DNA of 64,000 nucleotides, from NCBI RefSeq assembly GCF_963678635.1, contig NC_087062.1, positions 78,247,200 to 78,311,199 of the forward strand. Direction: 5' to 3'. The stretch's first letter is position 1, and each line of letters begins with the position of its first letter. The stretch comes from Symsagittifera roscoffensis. Taxonomy: Eukaryota > Xenacoelomorpha > Acoela > Convolutidae. Positions 47,388 through 60,221 of the stretch are shown piece by piece. The position numbers and the translations under genes were made by a program. The notes beneath the pieces were generated by a model. The model was not told where the DNA came from. It made no database searches and worked only from the letters and a program-made list of their open reading frames with translations.

Positions 47388-47585
47388 TTGCAAAAGTTAG
47401 ACCAATTTCGATTTCACCATGCTATCGATAGTATTGAACATCAAGTTTTGGTAAACAGAGGAGGATTCAGAATTTTTGGCTGGTATGTAGATTCTCGAAA
47501 TACTTCAGTATATTTCATGGGCAGTTTTTGTTTGTTCCGTTATCTGTGGGCTGGAAAAATGGTGGACGAAAAAAATCCCAGTTAA
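47388..47585 (+). pseudogene. Possible LINE RT fragment
   Basis: A 65-codon frame whose middle (A-I-D-S-I-E-H-Q-V-L, then G-W-Y-V-D) resembles the A-F-D-S-x-D-H-x-x-L and following blocks of LINE reverse transcriptases. The match is weak and could be chance. Confidence 0.3.
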
Positions 47586-48270
47586 AAGATCTATTTAATT
47601 TTGTGCTCACCAAAAGAGAACTATGATAGCTGGAAATAATATAAATGATCCTAAAAGCCTGAAAATGGTTATCGCATAGTCGACGTTATGAGGTCGTAGG
47701 TGGGTGCGCGCGCTGCCGCTTCACGGCGATGAGCGCCTTCAAATTTTGTTAAGAGTCCTTAGATCTGTTGGCAAGCTAACACCACGTTGAGGCGACTGGG
47801 GTGGTCACTGTTGTTATGCATTTATTTTTCGTTATTCTGATATAATTTCGTCCTCAAGATATAAAGCCATTAGTGTGAAAAAAGAAAAAAAATTGACCCA
47901 GTTTTCCTCGACACTGTGACATTTTGTTTGATTTTTTAAATCCGAATCTTGGCTGAAAAGGGGTTGAATATTTTACCCGGAGTCAAAACTTTCTCCGAGG
48001 TAACTTATTCGGCCAAAACGTCCTACAAACTTTCTCTGAGGTAATCAAAAATGTCTAAAAACAGACACTAGCTGATCTAAAATATAGTTGTCACTTCGCA
48101 AAATGGTCGGAATAAAAACTAGCAAAAGTTAGTAAATGATTTTTTGGTAAAACTTATTAATATTGGCAGTATTTTGGAAACTGAGCTTCAATCGGTTTGT
48201 GCTAAAACTTGATTTTATGGATTTCATAGTTCTTACAATATACGCATGTTTAAGTTATTTCAGAGTAACA

Positions 48271-48282
48271 ATGCTTTATTAA
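48271..48282 (+). promoter_or_regulatory. Three-codon upstream ORF before mTOR
   Basis: ATGCTTTATTAA lies between the acceptor-like CAG (48,261-48,263) and the mTOR ATG at 48,311. If the mature 5' end is at 48,264, this start would be only seven bases from it and might be bypassed. Confidence 0.4.
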
Positions 48283-48310
48283 GCTTCGATCGGAAATCAA
48301 AGAAGTCGTC

Positions 48311-51300
48311 ATGACGGAGAAGTCTGAAATTGATGTCGTGATTGATGAAATATTCGAACAGCTGAGCTCTACTGAAGCGACCTCTCAAGATGGCTTACAG
48401 AAACTACAAGACCTCATCGAAAAAAGTAAACACTCCCTGCGTCCTTCTAGTCCTAAAGATAGCAACTGGCTGGAATCATTAGAGACTAAAATCACCTCGT
48501 TTATGACGACAAAGCCATACAACCCAAATAAGCAAAGAAGTGCGTTGATAGCACTGGACTTGCTGATCAAAAACCAAGTGAGATTGACCCACTATACGCG
48601 TCATTTGGGGACAATCACGCTGATACGGCCGAGTAAAGATATCGAACTGCAAGAACATGCAGCTTCAACATTGGGAAAGTTACATCAAGCTTCTGGAAAT
48701 AAACACACTCAAAGCGCCGAGTATCAAATCAGAATATTCTTCGAATTTTTGAACCATTGTGAAGATGATACCCAAATGTTACAAGCAGTGTTGATGTTGA
48801 GAGAGATTGCAACATCAATGCCGTCTCTATTCATTGGAAAAGCGGAGGGCGACCATTTCTTTTCCAGAATCATTCCGGCGTTTAAGAGTAACAGCGAAAC
48901 TAGAAATCGCGGATCTGCGTTGCTGAACGTTGTGATTCGTCTTTACGCGATGCGTGAAGAGAAAGATCGAAAGAAGGTAACGCGTCTAGAGCAAAGAAAC
49001 ACTTGGGCGTATCAAGTGTATAAAAATTTTAGATCGCTCTCAGAAAACTTATCGAATGAAACTGATTGTCATGGAGCTATTCTAATGCTGCATGAACTGG
49101 TTTCAGTCGCTAATAAACTGGACATAAGTCCTCTAGAGTTGAAACTTCAAGACTATCACGCAGGGAGTTTTGCGCCCCTGAGAAAACAATCGTTCAATGC
49201 TTTGCCCGTTGAAAAGTTCGAAGCACTCCAAGAATCGAATCAATCGAGGAAAGAACTGCCGAAAAATGTACATAGTAAGATTTCGAGGAATATGGTGACG
49301 AGTCACTTCCATGATATATGCAACAGTGTTCTGTCTATCATGTTGGTTCAACCCACTAATAAGGACCCTAATGTGCGAGCTTCTTTGATAAGTCTGATAC
49401 CCCGGCTAGCCGCAGTTGATCCCAGTGAATTTGAGAACCATAAGGTCGAAGGCCCAATTGCTGGCTTCCCAGGTCTGAAAAAGATATTCCACGAATCATT
49501 GACTTATCTCATAGACAGCTACAATCTCAAAACTCAAGTTCCAGACAAGCGACCAAATGTTTCCGGTGGTGATACAAATACTGATTGCGAAATTAAATCG
49601 TTGGCTTTGTTAGTTCAGATCATGAGCAATCGAATCATGGATAGCCCAACTCACAAAGAGCGAATCATGAAGCACATTTCGCAGATATTCATCATGGAAC
49701 CTATGTCTCTCAAACGCTCAAGGGGTGGAAGTTTAGTACCACAACCTCTCCACGCGCCCCCTTCCGCTTATGCACTAATAGCATGTTTTGTACAGGCTCT
49801 AAATTACTCAATGACCGAGTCAGAAATGCATAAATTAGTTGACCTTGCTATGAAACACGGCTTGAATCGTTACTTGGCACTATGTTTACATGACATCTGC
49901 TCAAACGCTCCTTTGGATAATTTTGCGTTCAAGTTACAAATCAAAAACAAACTCTTCACTGAGATTTCTAGTAAGATTGTTCATTTTGAAGCTGTAAAAG
50001 TGACCGAAGAAAGTAATGCAACTAATCAGAACACGATGCTAAAAAAGAAAATGTCTACAGTAAGTAATGCACCGGGAAGGGAATCGTTAGATGCAAACGA
50101 AGATATAACCACAGCTGTTATAATGGCCCTGGAAATACTGGCTGCTTTTGATTTCACAGGAGTTGCTCTATCTGGAACCGTCGGGTTCTGTGCTGACAAG
50201 TTGCTAAACTATGACAAAGGAGTCCGCTTAGCCGCTGCAAAGGCCTGTTGCAACCTTTTGATTTCGGACGATGCGAGTTTTTTGCTCGATTCCAATCGTG
50301 CTAAAACTGCGCTCTACGAAGCGGATAGAACACTCAGAACAACACTGCCAAAGATAATAAACATTGGTGTGACGGATCCGTCTGCACAAGTGCGATTGGC
50401 GATCGTTTCTTCCTTGGATGCGAGATTCGACCCATTTCTGGCGCAAGTTGACAATCTGAATTCCCTGTTCATTGCGCTGTATGACGAGTGTTTCAAAGTT
50501 CGCGAGTATATTGTGTGCATTTTGGGACGCCTGAGTGAAGCAAATGCTGCTTACGTAATGCCGGCTCTGCGAAAGTTCTTGCTGCAGAGCCTGAAGGAGT
50601 TACAGTATACGGAAGTTCCGAAAGCAAGAGAAAGGTGCTCGGTTCTCTTGGGGAATCTGCTGTACAATACTCCGCGACTGTTGACCGCTTACATGGAATC
50701 TGTCATGAATTGTCTCATTCCTAAGTTAATTGCTGCCAATGAGACCTCCAACGTTAATGCCACAGACATTGCAGTTTCCATTTCCTTCATGCGGACGATT
50801 GGAATTTTAGCAGAAGTAAGTGGGCGTGATATTGCTCCATATTTTCCAAAACTAATGCCGACCATTTTGGATTTTATCAAGGATTCTCAAAACACGAAGA
50901 GAAAAATTGCCGGCCTGTGGACCCTGGGTAATCTCATTTTCAGTGGGGGAAATGTGGTTCAGCCGTGCATTGATTATCCTGAGCTTCTAGAATTGCTACT
51001 CGAGATGATAAAAAGTGAAGTGTCTGTTGCTGTTCGCAACCAAACTATCAAAGTGTTAGGCTCACTTGGACCGTTGGATCCTTATGTTTACAAAACTATT
51101 TTGCAGCCAGCCATGTTTCAAAGCCTTCGACTGGCTGAAAAAGAAACAGAAAATGCAGACCCAAACTTGTCTGATTTGACGTCCATGATAGAAACAGCCG
51201 TGATGGATGATGTTTATCCAGCGGTTGCTACAGACGCACTCCTCAAGATCCTCGGCGATGCGACTCAGAGTCAGTACTGGCCTCGAGTGATTGAAGGCTT

Positions 51301-54300
51301 CAAGTTCATGGTGGTTTCAATGGGAATCAAAAGTGTGTCATTCATTGGAAGAGTAATCCCAGCTTACTTGAACGTGCTGCAGAACATCCCTATTAATACG
51401 GATCGGAATAAAATGTCAGAAATTGTGCTGATCAGCTTGACAAAAATTGTTAACACAGTCAAGGATCACATACGGCCCTACTTGAAAGAAATCGTCGAAT
51501 GTCTGAGCCAAGTGTGGTCTACTGCCCTTGAGAAAAATTTGATCGAACTTTTGGGATGCTTGGCAAAATATGTTGGCAGTGATTTGAAACAGCATTTTCA
51601 TTTGGTCTTGCCAAAGGTAATCGAGATAATCAAACGAGATGTGAAGTCCCCAAACCCAGTCGTTAAAAGTTTGGTCGAAAGCTTCCGGACTTACGGTGTG
51701 ATGCTTGAAGGCTATATTCACATACTATTACCTGCCTTGATGGGTTGCCTGGAGGCAACCAACCAAAGCATTCTGAAAATAGAAATCTGTTCTACGTTGA
51801 TTTACTTCTGCGAAAAAATGGACATGACTGATTACTCCAGTCTAATGATTCACTCATTGCTGCGAGTTGTAGAACATGATCATTATCTAAATCAAAGGCT
51901 CTCGTATAGTAGTCAAAGTTCTTCAGGAGCTGGAACATCGATCGGGCCACAAGGAAACGTCACACTGCCAGTGTGTGACAGACCAGTCACGAACCGAGTA
52001 TTCGACGTTCTGGCTGCCATTTGCTTTATCCTCAAGACCCGGTTCCACATTTTTAGACCGGTGGTAGAACAAGTAGCTGATAAATACAGAGTAAATCATT
52101 TGAACTACCTTTTTGTTCTGGAGAATATCGATCACATGTTTTACTCGCAGACTGGGAAGTATCGATCGGATATAGGGGCGAGAATTTTTGACAGAAATAA
52201 AAATAGAGCCGCAGCTCCTGGACAATTGGGACCCGCGATGGAAATTGGAGCGGCTCAAAGGCATTCAATAGAGTCGGATCTTCCCATGTTGAAGCGTTCC
52301 TGGTCAACAGAAGGAAAAGTGTCGAAAGATGATTGGACTAGTTGGTTCAAAAATCTCTCATTCATGCTTCTTAATAAGTCACCTTCACCCATTTTGAGAG
52401 GATGTTCGCTATTGGATCATCCTCAGCTAAGAAAGGACTTGTTCAATGTCGCATTTTTGTCATGTTGGGTGGAGTTAGATCAACTGCATCAAGATGAATT
52501 GATACACGAGTTGAAAACTGCTTTGGAGTTTGAGGATGCGCCAGAGTTGACTCTTGCCATATTAAACTTGGCAGAGTTTATGGAACATTCGGAGAAGGGA
52601 CCTTTGCCTTTAGACCATTTGCTTCTGGGTAAAGTAGCGGAGAAAAATGGTGCTTATGCGAAAGCGCTGTACTACCGAGAAAGCGCTTTAAGAAGTCACG
52701 AACCAGGCGCTAAAGAGATACCCGAAATTCTGGAAAGCTTGCTGCACGTGAACACAAAGTTGCATAATTATGACGCCGCCACTGGAGTTCTGAAACTGGC
52801 CACCACAGGTGTAGATGAGTCGTGGTATGAGAGTCTGGGACAGTGGGAAAATGCATTGAAACAGTATAATTTAAAAGTGGGCGAAGCGCTAAAACCGAAA
52901 CATGTGGTCGGAAAAATGAGATGCCTGGAAGGTTTAGCCGAATGGGAAGACTTGCAAATGCTGGTTAAAGATGTTTGGGGGCGCACTGACTATCTTGTTA
53001 ATGATTACCCGGAAACAATTGCGGATCTAGGTGTGAAAGCATGTTGGGCCTTGGGAAACTGGGAGGAAATGAATACTTTCATTACTGCACTACCGACAAA
53101 TGCTCCGAAACAGACATTTTACAAAGCAGCGTACGCATTGCACAAAAAAGATACAATAAACGCGATGAAATTGATTCAAGACTGTAGAGATTTAGTCGAC
53201 AACGACTTGACGACATTGGTCAAAGAAAGTTATAGTCGAGCTTATGGTACGTTGGTGGAATTGAAACACTTCAGCGAAATGGAGGAGGTTATTTCATATA
53301 CCTTCATGAGATCCAGACAGGATTCGATTAAGCAGATGTGGCGAGATAGACTTTTAGGCGGTCAGCCGAATGTTCATGACTGGCAGAACTCTTTGTTGGT
53401 TCATTCGTTAGCCATTCGTCCAGAGGATAACGAAGTGACTTTGCTGAAATTTGCGGGTCTTTGCATGCGGCAAAATCGTATGAAGATCAGCTTCAAAGTA
53501 CTGCAGTCCTTGCTTCCAGACATAAAGTTCCCAGATAACCAGAAGCTGCAAGAGATACGAGACCCAGATATATTGGATCATGAAATTGGTGATATGACAG
53601 AACGTCTTGCCGGTGCATGTTCTAACAAGATATCAGTTGTTTACATGTTTCTTAAGCAGCTTTGGGAGGTACACAGGAGAAATGATTTGGTGAAACGCAG
53701 ATTGATCCAGTCTCTGGGTATGATTACGAACAAAGTTATGGGTTTGTATTCGGGCATGTATGTTCCTGAAATGATGATGGCGGCTCGACGATATGACAAT
53801 GGTCGAGGCAAGCAAGTTGCCCGTTTTTGCTTACTTTACGCGTCATGGCAAAAATCGTTTGGAATTAACGTCAGGTCGATTAGTGATATAATTGCGAACT
53901 GCCAGTATGCTACTGAAAACTGCAAGAATTGGTACAAAGCATGGAGAATGTTAGCAGAGAGCAGTGCAGAGGCATTCCAGTTGATGAGGGCTAGTGGATC
54001 TAGTAATGGAGGATCATCAGGCAGCGCGAACACTCTACACATACCATCACAGCAAACATCTCTGCCAGTAGGACCTTCGCCTCAGATGTACGCCAGGAGT
54101 TCAAGCGCCAGGTCTCTGGGGTCAACGAATGGATCCCAGTCAATGTTGCAGACTTCTCATAGCAATCCAGTTACATTGCACTTTTTAGTGGCTGTTAATG
54201 CGTTTGTGAAGTCTATTCGATGTTGCTGGGATAAGAAGAAAGACACACTTCAAGATACTCTACGACTTCTGACACTACTGTTTGAGAATGCAGGAATTCT

Positions 54301-56987
54301 CGAATCACCAGAATTCGTTTTGGATACTTTGAAACAAGTACATGTTGATGTATGGCTTCAAGTGATTCCTCAGTTGATAGCTCGAGTAGCAAGTGCGCGC
54401 TCTGTTATCGGAAAAATCATTATACCACTTCTGGTGGATATCGGAAAAGCACACCCGCATGCGGCAGTGTATTCCCTAATGGTAGGTGCGAAGTCTACTA
54501 GTCCCGCGAGAGCACAGGCCGTGCAGACAGTTCTGGATGCAATGAAAGACAGATATCCTGAGATAGTGAAGCAGGCCCAGATTCTGAGTCACGAACTAAT
54601 CCGGGTCTCAATTCTCTGGCATGAGCTGTGGCACGAAGGGCTTGAGGTATGTAAACATTTCTTTCAGGTCAGACAGATTATGCTTTTAGAATGAAGCTTT
54701 TAAAAGTCTTGTAAAAAAGCGCAGTGATTGTCGTTTTTAGCTCATAATGATTGTTTTTTTTTGCAGTTTGACGGTTGCTTTTTTAGTTCAGTTCTTTTCC
54801 TTTTTTCAGCAAAACTGAAAAGGTCACAAAAAAAACGTGAATGTTTTCTCTAAATGGGTTAACTTAACGAAAAAAAAGCCAATCAAAGCAGTATTGCCAT
54901 TCGAAACTTGGAAATTTTTCCAAAATTTTTAATCAATTTATTTTCCAGTTTCCTTGTTCTTGTAACGATAACCGTTTTGAAGATTAGATATGAGTTTTTA
55001 AAGCTCTATCTTCTAACATATAAGAAAATACTCTTTTTCTTTCAAAAAATGACTTCATTGCTGATAATCTTAAGATTTTAGCGTTTTAAATCATCAATTT
55101 CAGTTGGTTTGGCTATTTTTTCTTTTATTCTTTTGGTTTTCTCTCGTTCTATTTAGTTTTCTGAAATCAATTCTGGGCAGTGTAAATTTTGTTTGGGTTT
55201 TTGGTTTTATATCTACGAAAAGTTTCTGCTAGTGAAGAAAAAGGAAATAGATATTTCTTCAACTGCATGGCTTTGTTTTTATTTTTTGTCGTTTCGCCTG
55301 GACTTATTTTCTAGTTCCAATATTATTTGTTGTTACTAGGTGTTAGGTTTTGGCACATTGTTTTTTTTAAATTATCACTATTTTTTCAAAAAAAATCCAA
55401 AAAGTTTATCTAATTTTTTGTTTTGAAAATCTATTTTTGTACTATCGTCTATCGGCTTATTATTTTCGGCTGAGTTTTTTTCAGCAGGCGTTTCTCCTGA
55501 TAGTTCAGCTTCTTTTTTTGAACTTAATAGTTTCGGCTGGTTATATTGATTTAGGTGACGTTGACGTATATTACGTCATTTGAAAACCAAAGGTAAGTTT
55601 AATTTCGTTTGTATACTTGGGAGACGACTTTAAACTGCGAATTTTGTGTCTTTAAAGTTTATACGTTTTAAATTTTTGACGACTTAAAACTTCGAACTTC
55701 AAAAATGATTTTATCTCAAAACGTTAGTTATTTTTTCTCGGCTGACCGATAGATGAATTTTGACTAATTGCTTTATTAATGATATCAATCTAACTTTGCA
55801 ACAGGTTTTTATCAAATGGAGATTTATAAAATTTTTGGGTGGTGGTTCATTGAGATTTTCATTTTTTTTTTACCGGTGGCTCTCAGCTACCTCTGCCATT
55901 CTCTATTAAATTGTATCGCAATTGGTGCGAAGCTCTGCTTCGCCTCTGTGTACACTTTTCCAACTGGATGTTGACTATGCTTTGGTTTGGCCGGCATAGT
56001 AGATTTTTGACTTAAACCACGAGTTCAAGTATGGCATAACTATTTGTAAGATTTTTAGATGAGAAGATATATCATCAGCATCTCTTTCAGCTATTGCCAG
56101 CTTTTTTGACAATTTTTTCGAAGTGTTTTATTGATTCAACAAATTTGGTTAAATATCTTTGAAAAACTGGACAATTAACTGATCGCACTTCTACTTAGGA
56201 AAACTGATTTTTGTTTTATTTTTCAGGAGGCCAGCCGCATGTACTTTGCTGACCGGAATCCGCGAGGCATGTTTGCTATCCTGGAGCCACTGCATGATTT
56301 AATCGAGAAGGGAGCCGAGACCATGAAAGAGCAGAGTTTTATGCAGCACTTCGGGAGAGATCTGACTGAGGCAAAGGAGTGTTGTAACAGATACCAGCAG
56401 CAGGGGAACGCCAGAGAACTCAGCCAAGCCTGGGATCTCTACTACCAGGTTGATAAGTTTTCTATAAGAAATGTTTGGAAAATATCGATTTCTTGCTTAA
56501 TCATCTTATTGGTGTTTTTCCATGTAATAAATTCTACCGGAGTTCATTTCGTTAGACATTTGGTGTTCTTGCCTAAAGTTAGCACCTTGTACTTCTTATG
56601 TCTCAAACATTGTTCCAATCCCGTCGTTATTTCTCTGATTTAGCCTAATTTTTTACTACAGATTTCAGGGATTCGTACAATAGATTAGATCTCAGTTCAA
56701 ACATTTTCGGTTTAGCAATTAGATAAATATATTTTTTTAGGTTTTCCGCCTTATCACAAAACAAAATCTGTCCATGACGTCGCTAGAACTGAACTACGTC
56801 TCGCCTCGCCTGTTGAATGCCTGTAGAGACCTGGACTTGGCTGTTCCAGGCACATACGAACCCAATCAGCCTATCATACGAATTTCCTCGGTAAATCCAG
56901 TGGTCATGGTAATCGGATCTAAGCAGAAACCGCGCAAGCTGTGCATCAGTGGGAGCAACGGAAAAGACTACCAGTTCCTTCTGAAAG
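48311..56987 (+). CDS. MTOR: mTOR kinase, first three coding exons (partial, 3' end outside)
   Basis: Exons 48,311-54,646 (2,112 codons), 56,227-56,448 and 56,741-56,987 join in phase 0 and 0 and end in phase 1. The HEAT solenoid fills about residues 1-1,400; blocks such as [14 protein letters not shown] and G-L-W-T-L-G-N-L match mTOR. The FAT domain starts near 1,410 ([14 protein letters not shown]). A Ser/Gly-rich linker lies near 1,895-1,955. The FRB domain is split by intron 1 (W-H-E-G-L-E / E-A-S-R-M-Y-F) and contains Q-A-W-D-L-Y-Y. Exon 3 enters the kinase N-lobe and ends at F-L-L-K-G, the ATP-binding Lys region. mTOR is the Ser/Thr kinase core of TORC1 and TORC2. The remaining kinase lobes and FATC are not seen. 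Confidence 0.96.
54647..56226 (+). other. mTOR intron 1
   Basis: 1,580 bases, GTATGT to TTTCAG. T-rich. It includes a hairpin tail copy at 55,920. The exon 1 frame runs 15 codons into the intron before a stop, which is not coding. Confidence 0.9.
55920..55953 (+). repeat. 3' hairpin tail motif in mTOR intron 1
   Basis: GGTGCGAAGCTCTGCTTCGC followed by CTCTGTGTA, preceded by GTATCGCAAT. Intact stem. Shows that the SINE-like family inserts in introns in sense orientation here. Confidence 0.75.
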
Positions 56988-57240
56988 GTGAATCTATTTT
57001 TCTAGGTTTAGTGCGATACGAAGATCTGGTCATCTATCTGTATCTATCTATATCTATCTATCTATACTATTTTTAAATACGTGTGACAGCTATCTCCCAT
57101 GCTTAAGCATAATAATTTTGCATGTTTAACGAAAGAATTTTTTTCACGTTTAAGCTATATATAGTGCAATGGTTAAGATTTTTTTTTTCGATTTTCCAGT
57201 TTAAATTCAGTGTTCATTTCATCAAGTTTGAAATAAGCAA
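56988..57240. other. Start of mTOR intron 3; short ATCT microsatellite
   Basis: A GTGAAT donor is followed by an (ATCT)n tract at about 57,031-57,066. The intron, if real, extends at least to the window end. Confidence 0.6.
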
Positions 57241-58450
57241 CCCAATAGTGGGATGGTGTCAGGGTTTTCCCAGGTTTTGTGATTCTGGCCTTCATATATG
57301 AATAACCAAATCCTTTTAGTTGACGAGATACGACAATATTCGAGATTTTTCTAAAATTTCAAGAAAATATAATTTTTAAAAATTTCTCATTTTTTGTAAT
57401 TCTCACATTCTAGTTGGGTGCTGTCCGGTTACTATCAGGGGTTGCAAATCTTGATTCCAAATCTCACTTCTCAAATCCTTGTAGTTTTCGAGATCAATGA
57501 AACATTATAAAAAATTTTTGAAATTTTGAAAATCTCAATCCTGTTGTGAGGGTACTCTGAGGGATTGGAAATCTTGTCTCTGAATATGACAGCTCGAATC
57601 CTAGTAGTTTTCGAGATATGACGGTTTTTAGGATTTCTTCAAAATTTTTCAGAGAACTTGAGATAAAAAAAATTTTCACAAATTTGAAGTTTCGATCTCT
57701 ATAGTGAGGCTCTGTCAGGGTATTCTCAGGATTTTCGAATTTTGCCTCCAAATATGAGTGCTCAAAACCTTGTTGTTTTCCAGATATGACGTCTTTTGTG
57801 ATTTTTTCAAAAAAAATTTCAGAAAACTCAAATTTGTTTTCTTAAAAAATCGAAATCGCAAATTCTGTAGTGGGAGCTGTCAGAGTATTCTCAGGAACGA
57901 AGGGGTTGCGGATCTTGCCCGCAAAATCAGGGCTCAAACCTTGTTAGTTTTCGAGATAAGTCGCTTTTGTTATTTAAAAAAAATTCAGAAAATTCAATTT
58001 ACACAAATTTTGAAATTCGTAACCCTGTAGTTGGGATCTGAGTGCTCTCAGATATTGCAAATCTTTTCTCCTAATAGCAATGCTCATTTTTTTGTTTTTT
58101 ATGACGTTTTTTTTATGGTTTTAAAACAATTTTTTTGGAAAACTTATTTTTCAAGTTTCTCTGTTTGAAATTCCCAACGCTTTAGTTGGGTACTACGAGA
58201 GTACTCTCAGGAGCTGCAAATCTTGCGTCCAAATGCGACTGCTCAATTTTTTTTTAGACTCCGAGATGTGACGTTTCTCAGTTTATTTTAAATTTAATCG
58301 ATGTACTTAAAGAAAACTTTACCAAGTTTAGTTTTTCAAATTTTGTATTAAAAATATGAGCAAAAAGCTTTGCAAAATTTATAATTACGGACCCTGTAAT
58401 TGGGTGCTCTCAGAGTACACTCAAAGGATGCATATCTTTTTTACAATATA
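57240..58450 (+). repeat. Degenerate 125-215 bp tandem repeat in mTOR intron 3
   Basis: About seven to eight diverged units. Each holds a TGTAGTTGGG-like block, a CTCTCAG or TCAGGGTA-like block, GCAAATCTTG, a GTGCTCAAA-like block and TTTTCGAGATATGACG. GCAAATCTT-type markers are near 57,443, 57,568, 57,737, 57,909, 58,057, 58,216 and 58,430. Short frames within it are not conserved between units. Confidence 0.75.
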
Positions 58451-58666
58451 TGCGGTTTTTTATGAGATGTTAAAAATTCGAAACACAGGCGTTGCGTTAC
58501 ACGCTAGTTTTCAAGGAAATGTTATTAATATTAGTATGCTTTCCACTTTATTACATCCAAAATTGTGTCTTTTTGTATTCTGAGCTACTTTTGCTGCATC
58601 GAATTGGCAATTTATTAGCATATGTAGCTGCGTTATTGGTGGCTAGTTTTGGGCCATTTGAATTTT

Positions 58667-58850
58667 TCGTGGCTGAGTGGCTAGTGCATGAGGCTCAAAT
58701 TTGTTAGGTCGCAGATTTGAATCTGACACGTAGTCGAGTTTTTGCTAATTCGAGGTTTATTTCTACTTTTTCTTATTTCACTTGTTAGAGCTGCTTTTTG
58801 GAAGTGTTTTTGCAAGTGTTTGCGAAGAGCAGCTTCGCCTCTGTGTAATC
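58667..58850 (+). mobile_element. Short tRNA-like SINE with hairpin tail
   Basis: TGGCTGAGTGGCTAGTGCA resembles an A box and GATTTGAATCTGAC a B box. After about 100 bases of T-rich body comes the tail GCGAAGAGCAGCTTCGC with CTCTGTGTAA. Length is only about 185 bp, the most compact member of the family. Confidence 0.65.
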
Positions 58851-59615
58851 TTTTTCGTAAACATCTGGATAATGGATAATGTCACTACTTAACAAACTGG
58901 AGAAACTAAGATTTAGTTTCGTGGCCATCCCTTATGGCGGGAAGGAAATATGATCTAGCAAGCTCCTCAAATAATGAGTGGAGGTGATCATAGTCTAATA
59001 AGAGCGAAGGGTATCCAAATTGGCTCTTTCAATTGTGATTGAAATGTTTCAAAAAACTTTCATCTATGGCGAGGAATATTAGCTTGATTTTTGAGTTTGC
59101 AGGTTTAGTTTAACGTTAGGAAGATGAATGCAATAAAGTGCACTGCCTTTTTAAACAGGATCTTATTGGGATGGTGTAGTTCAACTTAATACTATAATGA
59201 ATTCTTCTTAGATTTTTATCAGCAAATCTTCTTAGATTGTGCTTATAAATAACTCATAAAGTATAATGCACTCTCTTCAACTCGGAAGTGCCACTACCCT
59301 CTCTTGTAGAAACATTTAGATCAAGCTCCCTAGCTCTTAAAGTGAGCTTAGATTATCTCGAAAATTATTGCCCTTGAACACCAACCGCAAAGTGGACTTG
59401 ACTTGAATTGATACGGCCAAGTACTGAAGAGTGAAAAGCAGAATTAGCTCTCAAAGTGAGCTTAGATTCTTCTCGTAAAAACGTTAAGTAACGCAAGTCT
59501 CTCTTGACTCTAAAGATGATTTCAGGTTGTCCGATCGATATAAAAAACAAAAAGCACTCCTGACTCTAAAGGTGAGTCCAGATTATTAAATACTTAAACA
59601 ATCCAATCAAAAAAT
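58851..59615. other. No gene seen
   Basis: Unique-looking sequence with three spaced blocks of the type CTCTAAA(G)GTGAG(C/T) near 59,335, 59,450 and 59,565, hinting at old short direct repeats. No supported coding frame. Confidence 0.4.
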
Positions 59616-60221
59616 CTAAACCTTATGGAAACATTTCCAGAAGTCTCTCGAGAGCTTTGGTAGCACCTCTGGTGCCGGATACAAACCATCGTCTGAGATG
59701 TGTTTGCGGAAGCTGGAGTTTCTCGGCCTGTGAAAATGCAGTGCATAACGTCGCGCAAGTCTTTTATATGCTTTGTTCAATCGCCGAATACGGTCGTTTT
59801 TCTTGCTCGACTGATCAAGCCCATATCCATGACTTTGTTTCATTGACCATTTCAAAGGACGACATATGGCTTCGTTAATGTTCATCGCGCCCATTATAAA
59901 AAGTCCCTTCACACGAAGCCTCACTATTTCCTTGACTATTGGATCCGAGCAGAGAGTTGAAATCTGGCCCACTGGACATCAACTTGTAATGAAGTCTTTC
60001 AAGAAGATGCCAAAAACCACCGAGGAACTTAATACGGAATCTGGCCATGGCCTGGTGGTATTTACCATTTTAGTGAATAAGCGGCATTTTGGTCTCTTGC
60101 ATTTGTGATAACTTTCACATTTTGTCGTTTTTTCGATGATTTTCTGAAGACGAAACTTGCGCATGATAACAAAACTGAAAATAAGGATAACAATGAAGTA
60201 ATTGCATAATAAATTCAACAA
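59616..60221 (-). pseudogene. Unidentified minus-strand ORF remnant
   Basis: Two frames in the same phase (60,221-59,979 and 59,972-59,616) are separated by one stop at 59,979-59,981. The first has a basic Cys-bearing stretch. The second ends with D-D-G-L-Y-P-A-P-E, somewhat like the D-G-L-H-P block of SGNH-hydrolase-like domains, which occur in some transposon proteins. I do not recognise the whole. Minus-strand frames at 60,225-60,416 and 60,471-60,755 could be further pieces of the same element. Confidence 0.35.

Larger units (their letters stand above)
45096..48263. other. Intergenic, no gene; SINE remnants and T-rich DNA
   Basis: Contains two tRNA-like heads (45,157 and 45,345), hairpin tails near 45,645, 45,995 and 46,574, and a short CA microsatellite near 46,419-46,441. 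The rest is T-rich sequence with short diverged direct copies around 46,740-47,220. A frame at 47,388-47,585 faintly resembles part of a LINE RT. TTTCAG at 48,258-48,263 is an acceptor-like site before mTOR. Confidence 0.5.

Noticed and set aside
48385-54042. Many minus-strand frames of 60-113 codons opposite mTOR
   Set aside because: They lie antisense to a clearly conserved coding exon and show no family resemblance.
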